Position numbers and translations under genes: made by a program. Below the pieces are notes generated by a model, which saw only the letters and a list, made by a program, of their open reading frames with translations, did not search any database and was not told the DNA's origin. A DNA stretch of 64,000 nt from Myxococcota bacterium (GTDB lineage: Bacteria; Myxococcota_A; Polyangia; Polyangiales; Polyangiaceae), in NCBI GenBank assembly GCA_963169915.1, contig CAUJEM010000112.1, positions 1 through 64,000 of the forward strand. Reading direction: 5' to 3'. Each line of letters opens with the position of its first letter. Within the stretch, counting starts at the first letter, position 1. Below, one piece after another: positions 1-12,385 of this stretch.

Positions 1-1262
1 GCGCTGGGAGGAGCGGGCGGCGGCGTGGGGGCTGGGGGTGGCGGCGTCGTGGGGGCCGCCGTCTCGGCGAGCGTCGCCGCGGCGACCCCGGGAGCGGCCA
101 CCTCGGCGCTCGCGTCCGGGGTTGCCCGGCGGAGCCACACCCCGGCGCCGACCGCGAGCAGCGCCGCCACCGCCCCGACGCCGAGCAGGGCGAGGGCGGC
201 GGAGCGCTTCTTCGTAGGCGCCGTGGGCGGGTTCGTGGCGCCGAGCGCGAGCGTGGCCTCGGTGCTCCCGAGCGCGGCCTGGGCGGGTGACGCGAGCTCC
301 ACCTGGGACGCCAAGCTGCCGCGAGAGATCCCGAGCTCTCCCGTGGTGTGCAGGGGGGCTGGGAGCCCGAACGCCTGGTACAGCTCTGCGACGGCGGCGC
401 CCGCGCTGGGGAAGCGCTCCGCCGGGCGCCGGTGGACGCAGCGCAGGAACCACGCGTCGAAGGCGGGGGGCAGCGCCGGCCCGCCGAGCTCCACGCTCCG
501 CTCGGTGGGCGGCTGGAGCGGCAGCGTGAGCACCTCGCCGAACAGCGCCATCAGCGAGCCCTCCTCCGAGTTCGCCGAGCGCCAGTAGACCTTCCCGGTC
601 AGGAGGTAGAAGGCGATGAGCCCCAGGGCCCAGAGGTCCGTCTGCGGGCTGACGTTGCCGCCGCTGGCCTGCTCGTTGGCCATGTAGAGCGGCGTGCCCT
701 TGATCTCCTGGCTCAGGTTCGCCGATTGGCTGAGCACCTTGGCGATGCCAAAGTCCAAGATCTTGAGCAGGGGGGTGCCGTCCTCGCGGTGCGTGAGAAA
801 GAGGTTCTCCGGCTTGAGGTCGCGGTGCACGATGGGCGCGGGGTGTCCTTCTTTGTCCACGTAGCCGTGGGCCTTGTCGAGGCCGCTGGCGAGCTGGCGG
901 AGCAGCGAGGCCACCTCCGGTGGCGCCAGCGGCCCCTCGGCCTCCACGATCTGCTCGAGGTCTCGCCCCTCGAGCAGCTCCATGGCGAGGAAGGGCATCT
1001 TCGTGTCCGCGTCGAAGCCCGCGTCCAGCACCTTGACGATGTGGTCCGTCTTGACGCGCCCCGCGATGCGCGCCTCCTGCTGGAATTTCTCGACGGCCCC
1101 CTCGGAGCCCAAGATGTGCGGGAACAGCACCTTCAGCGCGACGCGCAGCTCCGTGGAGAGCGCCTCGGCGACGTACACGGCGCCGTAGCCGCCCTGCGCC
1201 AGGAAGCGCTCGATACGATAACGTCCAGCGAAGAGCTGCCCTGGGCTGAGTAAATCGGACAC
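1..1262 (-). CDS. Membrane-anchored Ser/Thr protein kinase, C-terminus cut by window edge
   Basis: A Hanks-type Ser/Thr kinase, read on the minus strand from a GTG at 1262; about 420 residues are visible and the frame is open at base 1. The glycine loop AQGGYGAV is at residues 22-29, the ATP lysine (VALK) is K44, the catalytic loop HRDLKPEN begins at H146 and DFG begins at D170. The activation segment reads GTPLYMANEQ, with Asn where APE usually has Pro, a substitution that may be tolerated. After the kinase domain comes a Pro/Thr/Ala-rich stretch and a hydrophobic helix (ALALLGVGAVAALLAVGAGVWL, about residues 355-377), followed by an outer Ala/Pro-rich tail. That is the usual myxobacterial layout of a cytoplasmic kinase, one transmembrane segment and an extracytoplasmic part. 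No clear Shine-Dalgarno precedes the GTG, but the kinase fold needs this N-terminus. It is divergent from the OmpA gene at 1554. Confidence 0.93.
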   Translation of the reverse strand, partial: MSDLLSPGQLFAGRYRIERFLAQGGYGAVYVAEALSTELRVALKVLFPHILGSEGAVEKFQQEARIAGRVKTDHIVKVLDAGFDADTKMPFLAMELLEGRDLEQIVEAEGPLAPPEVASLLRQLASGLDKAHGYVDKEGHPAPIVHRDLKPENLFLTHREDGTPLLKILDFGIAKVLSQSANLSQEIKGTPLYMANEQASGGNVSPQTDLWALGLIAFYLLTGKVYWRSANSEEGSLMALFGEVLTLPLQPPTERSVELGGPALPPAFDAWFLRCVHRRPAERFPSAGAAVAELYQAFGLPAPLHTTGELGISRGSLASQVELASPAQAALGSTEATLALGATNPPTAPTKKRSAALALLGVGAVAALLAVGAGVWLRRATPDASAEVAAPGVAAATLAETAAPTTPPPPAPTPPPAPPS

Positions 1263-1553
1263 GACCGGGCGAGGTTACCACTAGCCACGCTGGCTCAGCC
1301 AGCCGCGCCGAGGGGCCCCTAGTTGCAGTCTCAGTGCAAAGCCGCCGAGGTTACCCAACATTTTCGGTTGAACCTTGGGTGGAGTGTGGCCTAGTAGGCG
1401 CTGTTCATCGTAGGCGTCACGTTTGGTGGGGCGTCGCGAGGATGAAAGCAGTCCACGGTCTCAGCGAGGGCCTAGCCCTCATCAGCCGCGTCACCTGAGG
1501 GCGCCTGGCGCCCGAGGCGCACGGCCTCGGCTCACTACCACTAGAGAATTACA
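1263..1553. promoter_or_regulatory. Divergent intergenic region with repeated CGAGGTTACC words
   Basis: This 291-bp spacer separates the divergent kinase and OmpA/TSP3 genes and carries no convincing ORF. The word CGAGGTTACC occurs at 1270-1279 and 1346-1355, and TACCACTAG occurs at 1276-1284 and 1536-1544, so the first site (1270-1284) contains both words. Near the OmpA start there are small inverted repeats, for example GGGCGCC-T-GGCGCCC around 1499-1513. These could be regulator sites or 5'-UTR hairpins. I could not assign a promoter class. Confidence 0.3.
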
Positions 1554-3371
1554 ATGATCTTACGTCGAACCTCCCGTCACCTGTTCCTTGGCGCGCTGCT
1601 CGGTTGCGGCGGCGTGGCGCTGCTCTCCAGCAACGCCGCCGCGCAGACTCAGCAGCGCTTCTCGCTGGATCAGTTCGATCCGGCCGTGGCGGGCGACCGC
1701 TTCTTCGGCGTGGAGGGAGGTGGGCAGGGTGGCCACACCGCGCCGCGGGTCATGCTGCTCGGTGAGTACGCCTACCGCCCCCTCGTGCTCTACCGCAACG
1801 ACGGGGACGACACCGTCGGGCCCGTGGTCAGCGATCAGCTGTTCGCGCACCTGGGCGTCAGCTTGGGGCTGTGGGACCGGCTCACGCTCTCGCTCAACCT
1901 GCCCTTCGCGCTCATCAGCACCGGGGACTCCCCCGCCGTGGACGGGCTCAGCTTCGCGTCGCCCTCGGGCGCGGCGCTGGGAGACCTCCGGCTCGGCGCG
2001 CGCCTGCGCCTGCTCGGGGACACGGGCGGCCCCGCGGAGCTGTCCTTGGCGGGCTCGCTCTGGCTCCCCACGGGGTCGGAGGACGCCTTCGCGGGTGACG
2101 GCGGCGTGCGGGGGCTCCCGTCGCTCGTGTTCGCGGGCATGGCTGGCAACTTCGTCTACGGTGCGCGCGCGGGCGTCGCGCTGCGGCCGGAGCGCCAGTT
2201 CGCCGCTACCAAGCTCGGCACCCAGGTGACCTTCGGCGCCGCCGCGGGCGTGCTCGTCGCCGACCGCAAGGTGCAGGTCGGGCCGGAGGTGTACGGCACC
2301 ACCACCACCTCGGATCTGTTCGAGCGTGACACCACCAACCTCGAGGCCATCGTCGGCGCCAAGTACCTCGCTGACGACTGGCAGGTCGGCGCCGCCGTCG
2401 GCCCCGGCATCACGCGCGGACTCGGGACGCCCACGCTCCGCGCCGTCGTGGCGGTCACCTGGACGCCCAGCGTGGAGAAGCGCCAGGAGGCGGCGCCGGG
2501 AGACAAGGACGGGGACGGCATCTTCGACCAGGACGACGCCTGCGTCGACGAGCCCGGCATCGCCAGCAGCCGCGCGGAGCGCAACGGCTGCCCGGATCGC
2601 GACAACGACGGCGTCTTCGACAAGGACGACGCCTGCGTGGACGTCGCCGGGGTAGCCACCGAAGATCCGAAGACCAACGGCTGCCCCCCGGACAAGGACG
2701 GGGACGGCGTGCCGGACGCCGTGGACGCGTGCCCGGACGTGCCCGGAGTGCCCACGGAAGACCCGAAGACCAACGGCTGCCCGGCGGACAAGGACGGAGA
2801 CGGTGTGCCGGACGCAGAGGACGCCTGCGTGGACGTCCCGGGCCAGCGCACGACCGACCCCGCCACCAACGGCTGCCCCGGTGACACGGACGGGGACGGC
2901 ATCCGGGACGACAAGGACGCCTGTCCGCGAGAGAAGGGCAAGCCCAACGCAGATCCGGAGAAGAACGGCTGCCCGGAGCTGGTGCGCGTGATCAAGGGTG
3001 AGATCGCGATTTTGCAGCAGGTGCAGTTCCGCACCAACAGCGACGTCATCCTCCCCGCCAGCGACGACCTGCTGACCCAGGTGGCCGCGGTGCTCGGCGA
3101 GCACCCGGAGATCACGGAGATTGAGGTGCAGGGCCACACGGACAACCGCGGCAACGCCGCCTACAACAAGGCGCTCAGCAAGCGCCGCGCCGCCAGCGTG
3201 GTGCGGTGGCTCGTCACCCGCGGCAAGATCGACGCCTCGCGCCTCAAGGCAGAGGGCTACGGCATGGATCAGCCCATCGCGGACAACGACTCGGACGAGG
3301 GGCGCCAGAAAAACCGCCGCGTCCAGTTCAAGATCGTCAAGACCAGCCAGCCCACGAACGTTCAGGAGTAG
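1554..3371 (+). CDS. Outer-membrane OmpA-family protein with thrombospondin type-3 repeats
   Basis: A 605-residue secreted protein with a signal peptide (about residues 1-30, ending AAAQ). Residues about 40-310 look like an outer-membrane beta-barrel, with alternating hydrophobic strands and Gly/Leu/Arg-rich turns. Next come five or six Asp-rich calcium-binding repeats of the form DKDGDGVPDxxDAC.DVPG with a shared NGCP ending, typical of thrombospondin type-3 linkers. The C-terminal 120 residues are an OmpA peptidoglycan-binding domain, with VQGHTDNRG and the helix NKALSKRRAASVVRWL. In this family the domain anchors the outer membrane to the cell wall. The gene for the giant surface protein starts 5 bp downstream, so the two are probably cotranscribed. 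Confidence 0.92.
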   Translation: MILRRTSRHLFLGALLGCGGVALLSSNAAAQTQQRFSLDQFDPAVAGDRFFGVEGGGQGGHTAPRVMLLGEYAYRPLVLYRNDGDDTVGPVVSDQLFAHLGVSLGLWDRLTLSLNLPFALISTGDSPAVDGLSFASPSGAALGDLRLGARLRLLGDTGGPAELSLAGSLWLPTGSEDAFAGDGGVRGLPSLVFAGMAGNFVYGARAGVALRPERQFAATKLGTQVTFGAAAGVLVADRKVQVGPEVYGTTTTSDLFERDTTNLEAIVGAKYLADDWQVGAAVGPGITRGLGTPTLRAVVAVTWTPSVEKRQEAAPGDKDGDGIFDQDDACVDEPGIASSRAERNGCPDRDNDGVFDKDDACVDVAGVATEDPKTNGCPPDKDGDGVPDAVDACPDVPGVPTEDPKTNGCPADKDGDGVPDAEDACVDVPGQRTTDPATNGCPGDTDGDGIRDDKDACPREKGKPNADPEKNGCPELVRVIKGEIAILQQVQFRTNSDVILPASDDLLTQVAAVLGEHPEITEIEVQGHTDNRGNAAYNKALSKRRAASVVRWLVTRGKIDASRLKAEGYGMDQPIADNDSDEGRQKNRRVQFKIVKTSQPTNVQE

Positions 3372-3376
3372 CCAAC

Positions 3377-8041
<4,665 letters not shown>

Positions 8042-8067
8042 GCCGCGGCACTCGAGCGCGCCAGCAG

Positions 8068-8099
8068 CGGCGCCGGATCTCACGGGAGATCCGGCGCCG
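8068..8099 (+). terminator. Strong hairpin terminator after the giant surface gene
   Basis: A perfect 14-bp stem (8068-8081 with 8086-8099) closes on the 4-base loop ACGG, 26 bases after the stop at 8041. It is followed by a partly T-rich run (TGCCGTTTTGTCT). The position and the near-ideal stem fit a rho-independent terminator for the ompA-surface protein transcript. Confidence 0.8.
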
Positions 8100-8189
8100 T
8101 TGCCGTTTTGTCTCGCTGGTGAAAGCGCTGGCGGCTCGACAAACGCTGCGCACCCCGGCTGCGCCCTGGGTTAGCCTGAGCGTCGAGCC

Positions 8190-11100
8190 ATGCTACCGGA
8201 CTCCGTTCAACACGCGATGGCCCAGCTCGCCGAGGCCTTTGCGCGTGAGCCTCGGCTCCAGCAGCCCGTCCACGCTCGCTGGCAGACGGGCGGCCTCTTC
8301 CCCTCACCGCTGCTCACCGAGGAGCTCCGAGCCGCCGCGGATCACCTCGACCGCAAGCTCCCCGCCCTCAGCCGGACCTCGGGCGGCGTGGCGCACCTGA
8401 GCGCCCTGTTCGGCGACGAGCGAGGGGAGGTCCTGTTCCTCTGGTGTGCGGCGAACGCTGGCCGTCCGGAGGCCAAGCTGGCCCGCCTGCTCACCGCCGC
8501 GTCCGCGCACGAAGCGCTGCGAGAGCACGTCATCGACGCCGCGCGAGATCGCGTCGTCCAGGGGCCGCTGCAAGACGCGCTCGCGTGCGTCCCGCTGCTT
8601 GGCACTGGGGACGCCTTGGCGCTCCCGGACAATGCGATGGTCAAGGCGCGGCTCGAGATCTTGCTGTGGGAGGCCGGCGCGAGCGGCCTGCAACTCCCCG
8701 AGCTGGCGGCCTGGCTCTGGGCCTCGGAGCGGACCTTCCAGGCGCTGGTGGGCGAGCCCGCCCGAGGAGCGCTGCGCGGGCGCGTGCTCGCGGCGCGCTG
8801 CCTGGACGTCTGCGTGCGCCACCTGCCGCCCGACACCTCGCCGGAGCTAGTCGGGCGCACGCTGCAGGTGCTCCAGCCGCTGCTGCTCCATCCGGAGCCG
8901 CTCGTGTGGATCCACGCGGCGCGCGCGCTCGGGGGGCTCGCGGGGGCGATGGAGCAGCTCGAGGGGATGTTGCTCGACTGGACGCGGCGGGAGTCTCCCA
9001 TCTTACGTCAGCGCGCCATGACGGCCTTCGCCTCGCTGCCGGGCAAGCGCCTCGGGCTGCTGGGCCACGAGCTGACGCAGCTCCTGGAGGCGCCGGAGGA
9101 GGAGCACTGGGTGCTCTCGGCGGCGGCGGCGGCCACGCCCTACCTGTTCACGGAGCGGCGTGAGCTCTGGGACCGGCTCGTCGAGCGCATCTCGAGCGGC
9201 GCGGGGGGAGCGGCCAGCGCGCGGGCGCTCTCGCGTGGGCTCGCGACGCTGTGGCGAGGAGGACAGCGGGGCGGCCCCGTGGAGAACCCCTCGCGGGTGC
9301 TCCGTGACATGGCGCGGCGCGCGCGCACGGAGGACGTGGAGGACTGGCGGCGCTGGCTCGAGATCATCGCCATCAGCGACCCCATCGACGACGCCGAGCG
9401 AGACCCCTTGGACCTGGAGCGCGGGCTGGAAAACCTCATCCGCTTGGCGGCCCAGTACGACGACGAGGAGGCGGATGCCCGCGCCGCGCGCTTCGCGGAG
9501 GCGCTCGCCCCCACGTTCTTGGAGGCCAAGCGCGTGGTGCTCGGCGCGGGGAGCGTCCGGCACCGCGCGGCCGCCATGAACGCGCTCGAGGGCTGCGCGC
9601 GCTCGCTCGCGCTCCGGCTCTGGGGCCCGCAGCTCGCCACGCGCCCCGCCGGGGATCCCATCGAGGAGCCGGATCTCGAGGAGACGTGGCGGCTCGTGGC
9701 CCGCACCCCCAGCGAGCTGCTCGACGAGGTGGCGGCGCGCCGCAACGCGGGCTCGAAGGAGCCGCTGGTGGAGCTGATGCTCGAGGTGCTCGCGCTGCGG
9801 CTCGGAGGCTACGCGCTGGACGCCTGCGGTGAGGACGCCGATCTCGGGCCCGGCCGCGGCCCCACGGCGCACGACACCTGCCGCTGGCTCAGAAAGATCG
9901 ACGGCCTGGTGAGCGGCGCGCGGGAGCTCCCGCCGCCACTGCGGAGCGCGGTGTCTGCGCTGTTCTGGCGCCTGGTGGACACCACGCGCGGCACCGCCCT
10001 GGGGGAGGTGGACGACGTCGAGTGGCTCGGCCCCTTCGCAGCGTGGTGGGCGCTCGTCATCGACCGCCCGGCGGTGCTCAAGCAGCTCGCCGAGGCCCTG
10101 CCCATGCTGTCGGAGGAGGCGCTCGACCAGTGCTGTGAGCTCGCGGAGGTGCTGCGCGCCAGCGTCGCCGCCGCCCCAGAAGATGGCGCCTGGGGCGCCG
10201 ACGCGCAGGCCACGCTCAGCGCCTTGAACGCGGCGGAGACGGAGCTCTCGGGCGCGCTCCTGGGGCTCGCGGCGAGCGTGGAGCACTTCGCCGTCGCCGC
10301 TGGACCCAGGGGGGAGCTGGACGCCCTGTGCCTCGAGCTGGTGCTCGCGGCGGAGCGGCTCCAAGCCTCCTTGGCCGATCCGGTCAAGGCGCTGCATCGC
10401 GCCGTCGGCAGCCCGGAGGAGGACTCGCTGAGCCGCGCGCAGACCGAGAACGCGCCTCGCGTCGCGGCGCTGGTCGCGCGCTCCATCCGCGCGCGGGAGC
10501 CCGCGTTGCTGGACGTGTGGTTCAGCTCGCTCGGCCCCGTCACCTCGGCCATCGTGGAGGCCGCGGTGGGCGCGGCGGTGCGGCGCACGCCACCTCCGCG
10601 CCCAGCGCCCAAGGCCCCCGAGCGGAAGTCCATCGAGGGCTACGAGCTGCTCCGGCCGCTGGGGGAGGGCGGCATCGGCGCGGTGTGGCTGGTGCGCAAG
10701 CCCGGCGCAGATCGGATGTTCGTGCTGAAGATCCCGAAGGCCGAGGCGCTGGCCAACGCCAGCGAGACGGAGCGCGAAGGGATCTTGGCGTCCTTCATCG
10801 AAGAGGCCAAGGCGCTGGCGGGCCTCTACCACCCCAACGTGGCCAACATCATCGACCGCGGCGTGTCCGAGGGGATGCCGTACCTGGTCTTGGAGTACCT
10901 CATCGGCGCGGATCTCAAGGAGTACTCCGCGGCCAAGCGCATGACGCTCTTCGAGCTCCGGCAGGTGGTGATGGAGTCTTGCGCCGGGCTCGCCGCGCTG
11001 CACGGCGCGGGGCTCGTGCACCGTGACATCAAGCCCGCCAACCTCTGGCTGCGGCTCCCGCTGGCGGGCGGGGTGCGCTTCGATCCCAGCCAGCACCGCG

Positions 11101-11504
11101 ATCCGGCGCGGACGCCGCCGCTCGCCACGGTGGTGATCGACTTCGGGATGGTGCGGGCGACGCGGATCGCGGCGGAGGCCGGCGGACGTTTCGTGGCGGG
11201 CACGCCGGGCTACCTCGCGCCGGAGCAGGTGCTCGACCCCGTGGAGCTGGATCCGCGCGCGGACGTCTACGCGCTGGCGGGGACCATCTACAACGTCATC
11301 ACCGGGCGCACCTTCTTCGATGACGTCACGAACCCTCGCGACCGCATCATCGCGCACATGCAGCGGGAGCCACTGGAGGACCCGGCGCGGCTCGAGGGCC
11401 AGCCCGCGGCGCTCGCCAAGCTGCTCCGCGCCGCGACCGCCAAGGACCCGCGAGATCGCCCATTTCCCATGGAACTCTCCCGAGAATTCTCACTATTGGT
11501 CTAG
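8190..11504 (+). CDS. Alpha-solenoid (HEAT-like) protein with C-terminal Ser/Thr kinase
   Basis: A 1104-residue soluble protein. Residues 1-810 are helix-rich, with repeated Leu/Ala helices of HEAT type (for example RARLEILLWEAG and VWIHAARALGGLAG), and no enzyme motif is visible there. A Hanks kinase occupies about residues 814-1104: glycine loop GEGGIGAVW, ATP lysine K847 (FVLKIPK), HRDIKPAN from H944, DFG from D984 and an intact GTPGYLAPEQ. The ATP-binding, catalytic and metal residues are all present, so the kinase should be active. No transmembrane helix is visible. Most myxobacterial kinases carry the kinase domain at the N-terminus, so this order is reversed. The solenoid probably acts as a sensor or scaffold (inference). 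The ferredoxin reductase gene follows 68 bp later. Confidence 0.9.
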   Translation: MLPDSVQHAMAQLAEAFAREPRLQQPVHARWQTGGLFPSPLLTEELRAAADHLDRKLPALSRTSGGVAHLSALFGDERGEVLFLWCAANAGRPEAKLARLLTAASAHEALREHVIDAARDRVVQGPLQDALACVPLLGTGDALALPDNAMVKARLEILLWEAGASGLQLPELAAWLWASERTFQALVGEPARGALRGRVLAARCLDVCVRHLPPDTSPELVGRTLQVLQPLLLHPEPLVWIHAARALGGLAGAMEQLEGMLLDWTRRESPILRQRAMTAFASLPGKRLGLLGHELTQLLEAPEEEHWVLSAAAAATPYLFTERRELWDRLVERISSGAGGAASARALSRGLATLWRGGQRGGPVENPSRVLRDMARRARTEDVEDWRRWLEIIAISDPIDDAERDPLDLERGLENLIRLAAQYDDEEADARAARFAEALAPTFLEAKRVVLGAGSVRHRAAAMNALEGCARSLALRLWGPQLATRPAGDPIEEPDLEETWRLVARTPSELLDEVAARRNAGSKEPLVELMLEVLALRLGGYALDACGEDADLGPGRGPTAHDTCRWLRKIDGLVSGARELPPPLRSAVSALFWRLVDTTRGTALGEVDDVEWLGPFAAWWALVIDRPAVLKQLAEALPMLSEEALDQCCELAEVLRASVAAAPEDGAWGADAQATLSALNAAETELSGALLGLAASVEHFAVAAGPRGELDALCLELVLAAERLQASLADPVKALHRAVGSPEEDSLSRAQTENAPRVAALVARSIRAREPALLDVWFSSLGPVTSAIVEAAVGAAVRRTPPPRPAPKAPERKSIEGYELLRPLGEGGIGAVWLVRKPGADRMFVLKIPKAEALANASETEREGILASFIEEAKALAGLYHPNVANIIDRGVSEGMPYLVLEYLIGADLKEYSAAKRMTLFELRQVVMESCAGLAALHGAGLVHRDIKPANLWLRLPLAGGVRFDPSQHRDPARTPPLATVVIDFGMVRATRIAAEAGGRFVAGTPGYLAPEQVLDPVELDPRADVYALAGTIYNVITGRTFFDDVTNPRDRIIAHMQREPLEDPARLEGQPAALAKLLRAATAKDPRDRPFPMELSREFSLLV

Positions 11505-11572
11505 GGGCCGATCCGGCACTAGATCTCTCATGGCTACGGCCCCCTGGGCCACCCGCGCCACTCGCCTCGCCG

Positions 11573-12385
11573 ATGAACACTCAGCTCTCCGCCGCCCTCC
11601 CTGAAGCCATCGCCTCCAAGTACACCGCTGAGCGGGTGCTGAGCGTCTACCACTGGACCGATCGGCTCTTCACCATCCGCTGCACCCGCAGCGGCGGCTT
11701 CCGCTTCGCCAACGGGCAGTTCGTCATGATGGGGCTGCTGGTCGAGGGCAAGCCCCTCGTGCGGGCCTACTCCATGGCCAGCGCCAACTACGAGGAGGAC
11801 CTGGAGTTTTTCTCCATCAAGGTGCAAGACGGGCCGCTCACCTCCCGGCTGCAGCACGTCGAGGTGGGGGACAGCATCCTCGTCGGCACCCGCCCCACGG
11901 GCACCCTCACCATCGGCAACTTGCGCGGCGGGGAGACGCTCTGGCTGCTGGCGACGGGCACGGGGCTCGCGCCCTTCCTCAGCGTCATCAAGGCTCCGGA
12001 GACGTATGAGCGCTTCGAGCGCGTGGTGCTCGCGCACACCTGCCGTCAGGTGGATGACTTGGCCTACGCCACGTTCATCGAGCAAGAGCTGCCCCAGCAT
12101 GAGCTGCTGGGGGAGCTGGTGAAGCCCAAGCTCATCTACTACCCCTCGGTCACCCGGGAGCCCTTCCGCACCACGGGGCGCATCACGCAGCTCCTCGGCT
12201 CGGGGCGCGCCTGCACGGACCTGGGGCTGCCCCCGCTCGACCCGGAGCGCGACAAGATCATGCTCTGTGGCAACCCGGAGATGCTGCACGAGAGCTCCGC
12301 GCTGCTGGAGTCCATGGGTTTCCAGGAGGGCAACAGCGGTGAGCCGGGGGACTACCTCATCGAGAAGGCCTTCGTCAGTAAGTAG
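11573..12385 (+). CDS. fpr: Ferredoxin/flavodoxin-NADP+ reductase
   Basis: A 270-residue FAD enzyme that moves electrons between NADPH and ferredoxin or flavodoxin in the cytoplasm. The FAD-binding motif is RAYSMAS near residue 65, the NADP-binding loop is ATGTGLAPF near residue 125, and the NADP-domain motif MLCGNPEM is near residue 230. The C-terminus ends EKAFVSK, the form known from the Azotobacter-type (subclass I) bacterial enzymes and not the E. coli type ending in Trp. Length fits the family. The stop codon shares one base with the GTG of the next gene, so the two are likely translationally coupled. No obvious Shine-Dalgarno precedes the ATG. Confidence 0.93.
   Translation: MNTQLSAALPEAIASKYTAERVLSVYHWTDRLFTIRCTRSGGFRFANGQFVMMGLLVEGKPLVRAYSMASANYEEDLEFFSIKVQDGPLTSRLQHVEVGDSILVGTRPTGTLTIGNLRGGETLWLLATGTGLAPFLSVIKAPETYERFERVVLAHTCRQVDDLAYATFIEQELPQHELLGELVKPKLIYYPSVTREPFRTTGRITQLLGSGRACTDLGLPPLDPERDKIMLCGNPEMLHESSALLESMGFQEGNSGEPGDYLIEKAFVSK

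Noticed and set aside
348-1253. Plus-strand 301-codon frame
   Set aside because: Antisense shadow of the kinase, which has complete kinase motifs on the minus strand; the plus frame is Arg/Glu-rich with no motif.
1-1262. Loss of kinase activity because APE reads ANE
   Set aside because: The Lys, HRD and DFG residues are all intact, and variation at this Pro is seen in active bacterial kinases.
9003-11357. Minus-strand 784-codon frame
   Set aside because: Antisense to the solenoid-kinase gene; its His/Arg/Pro composition has no domain character.
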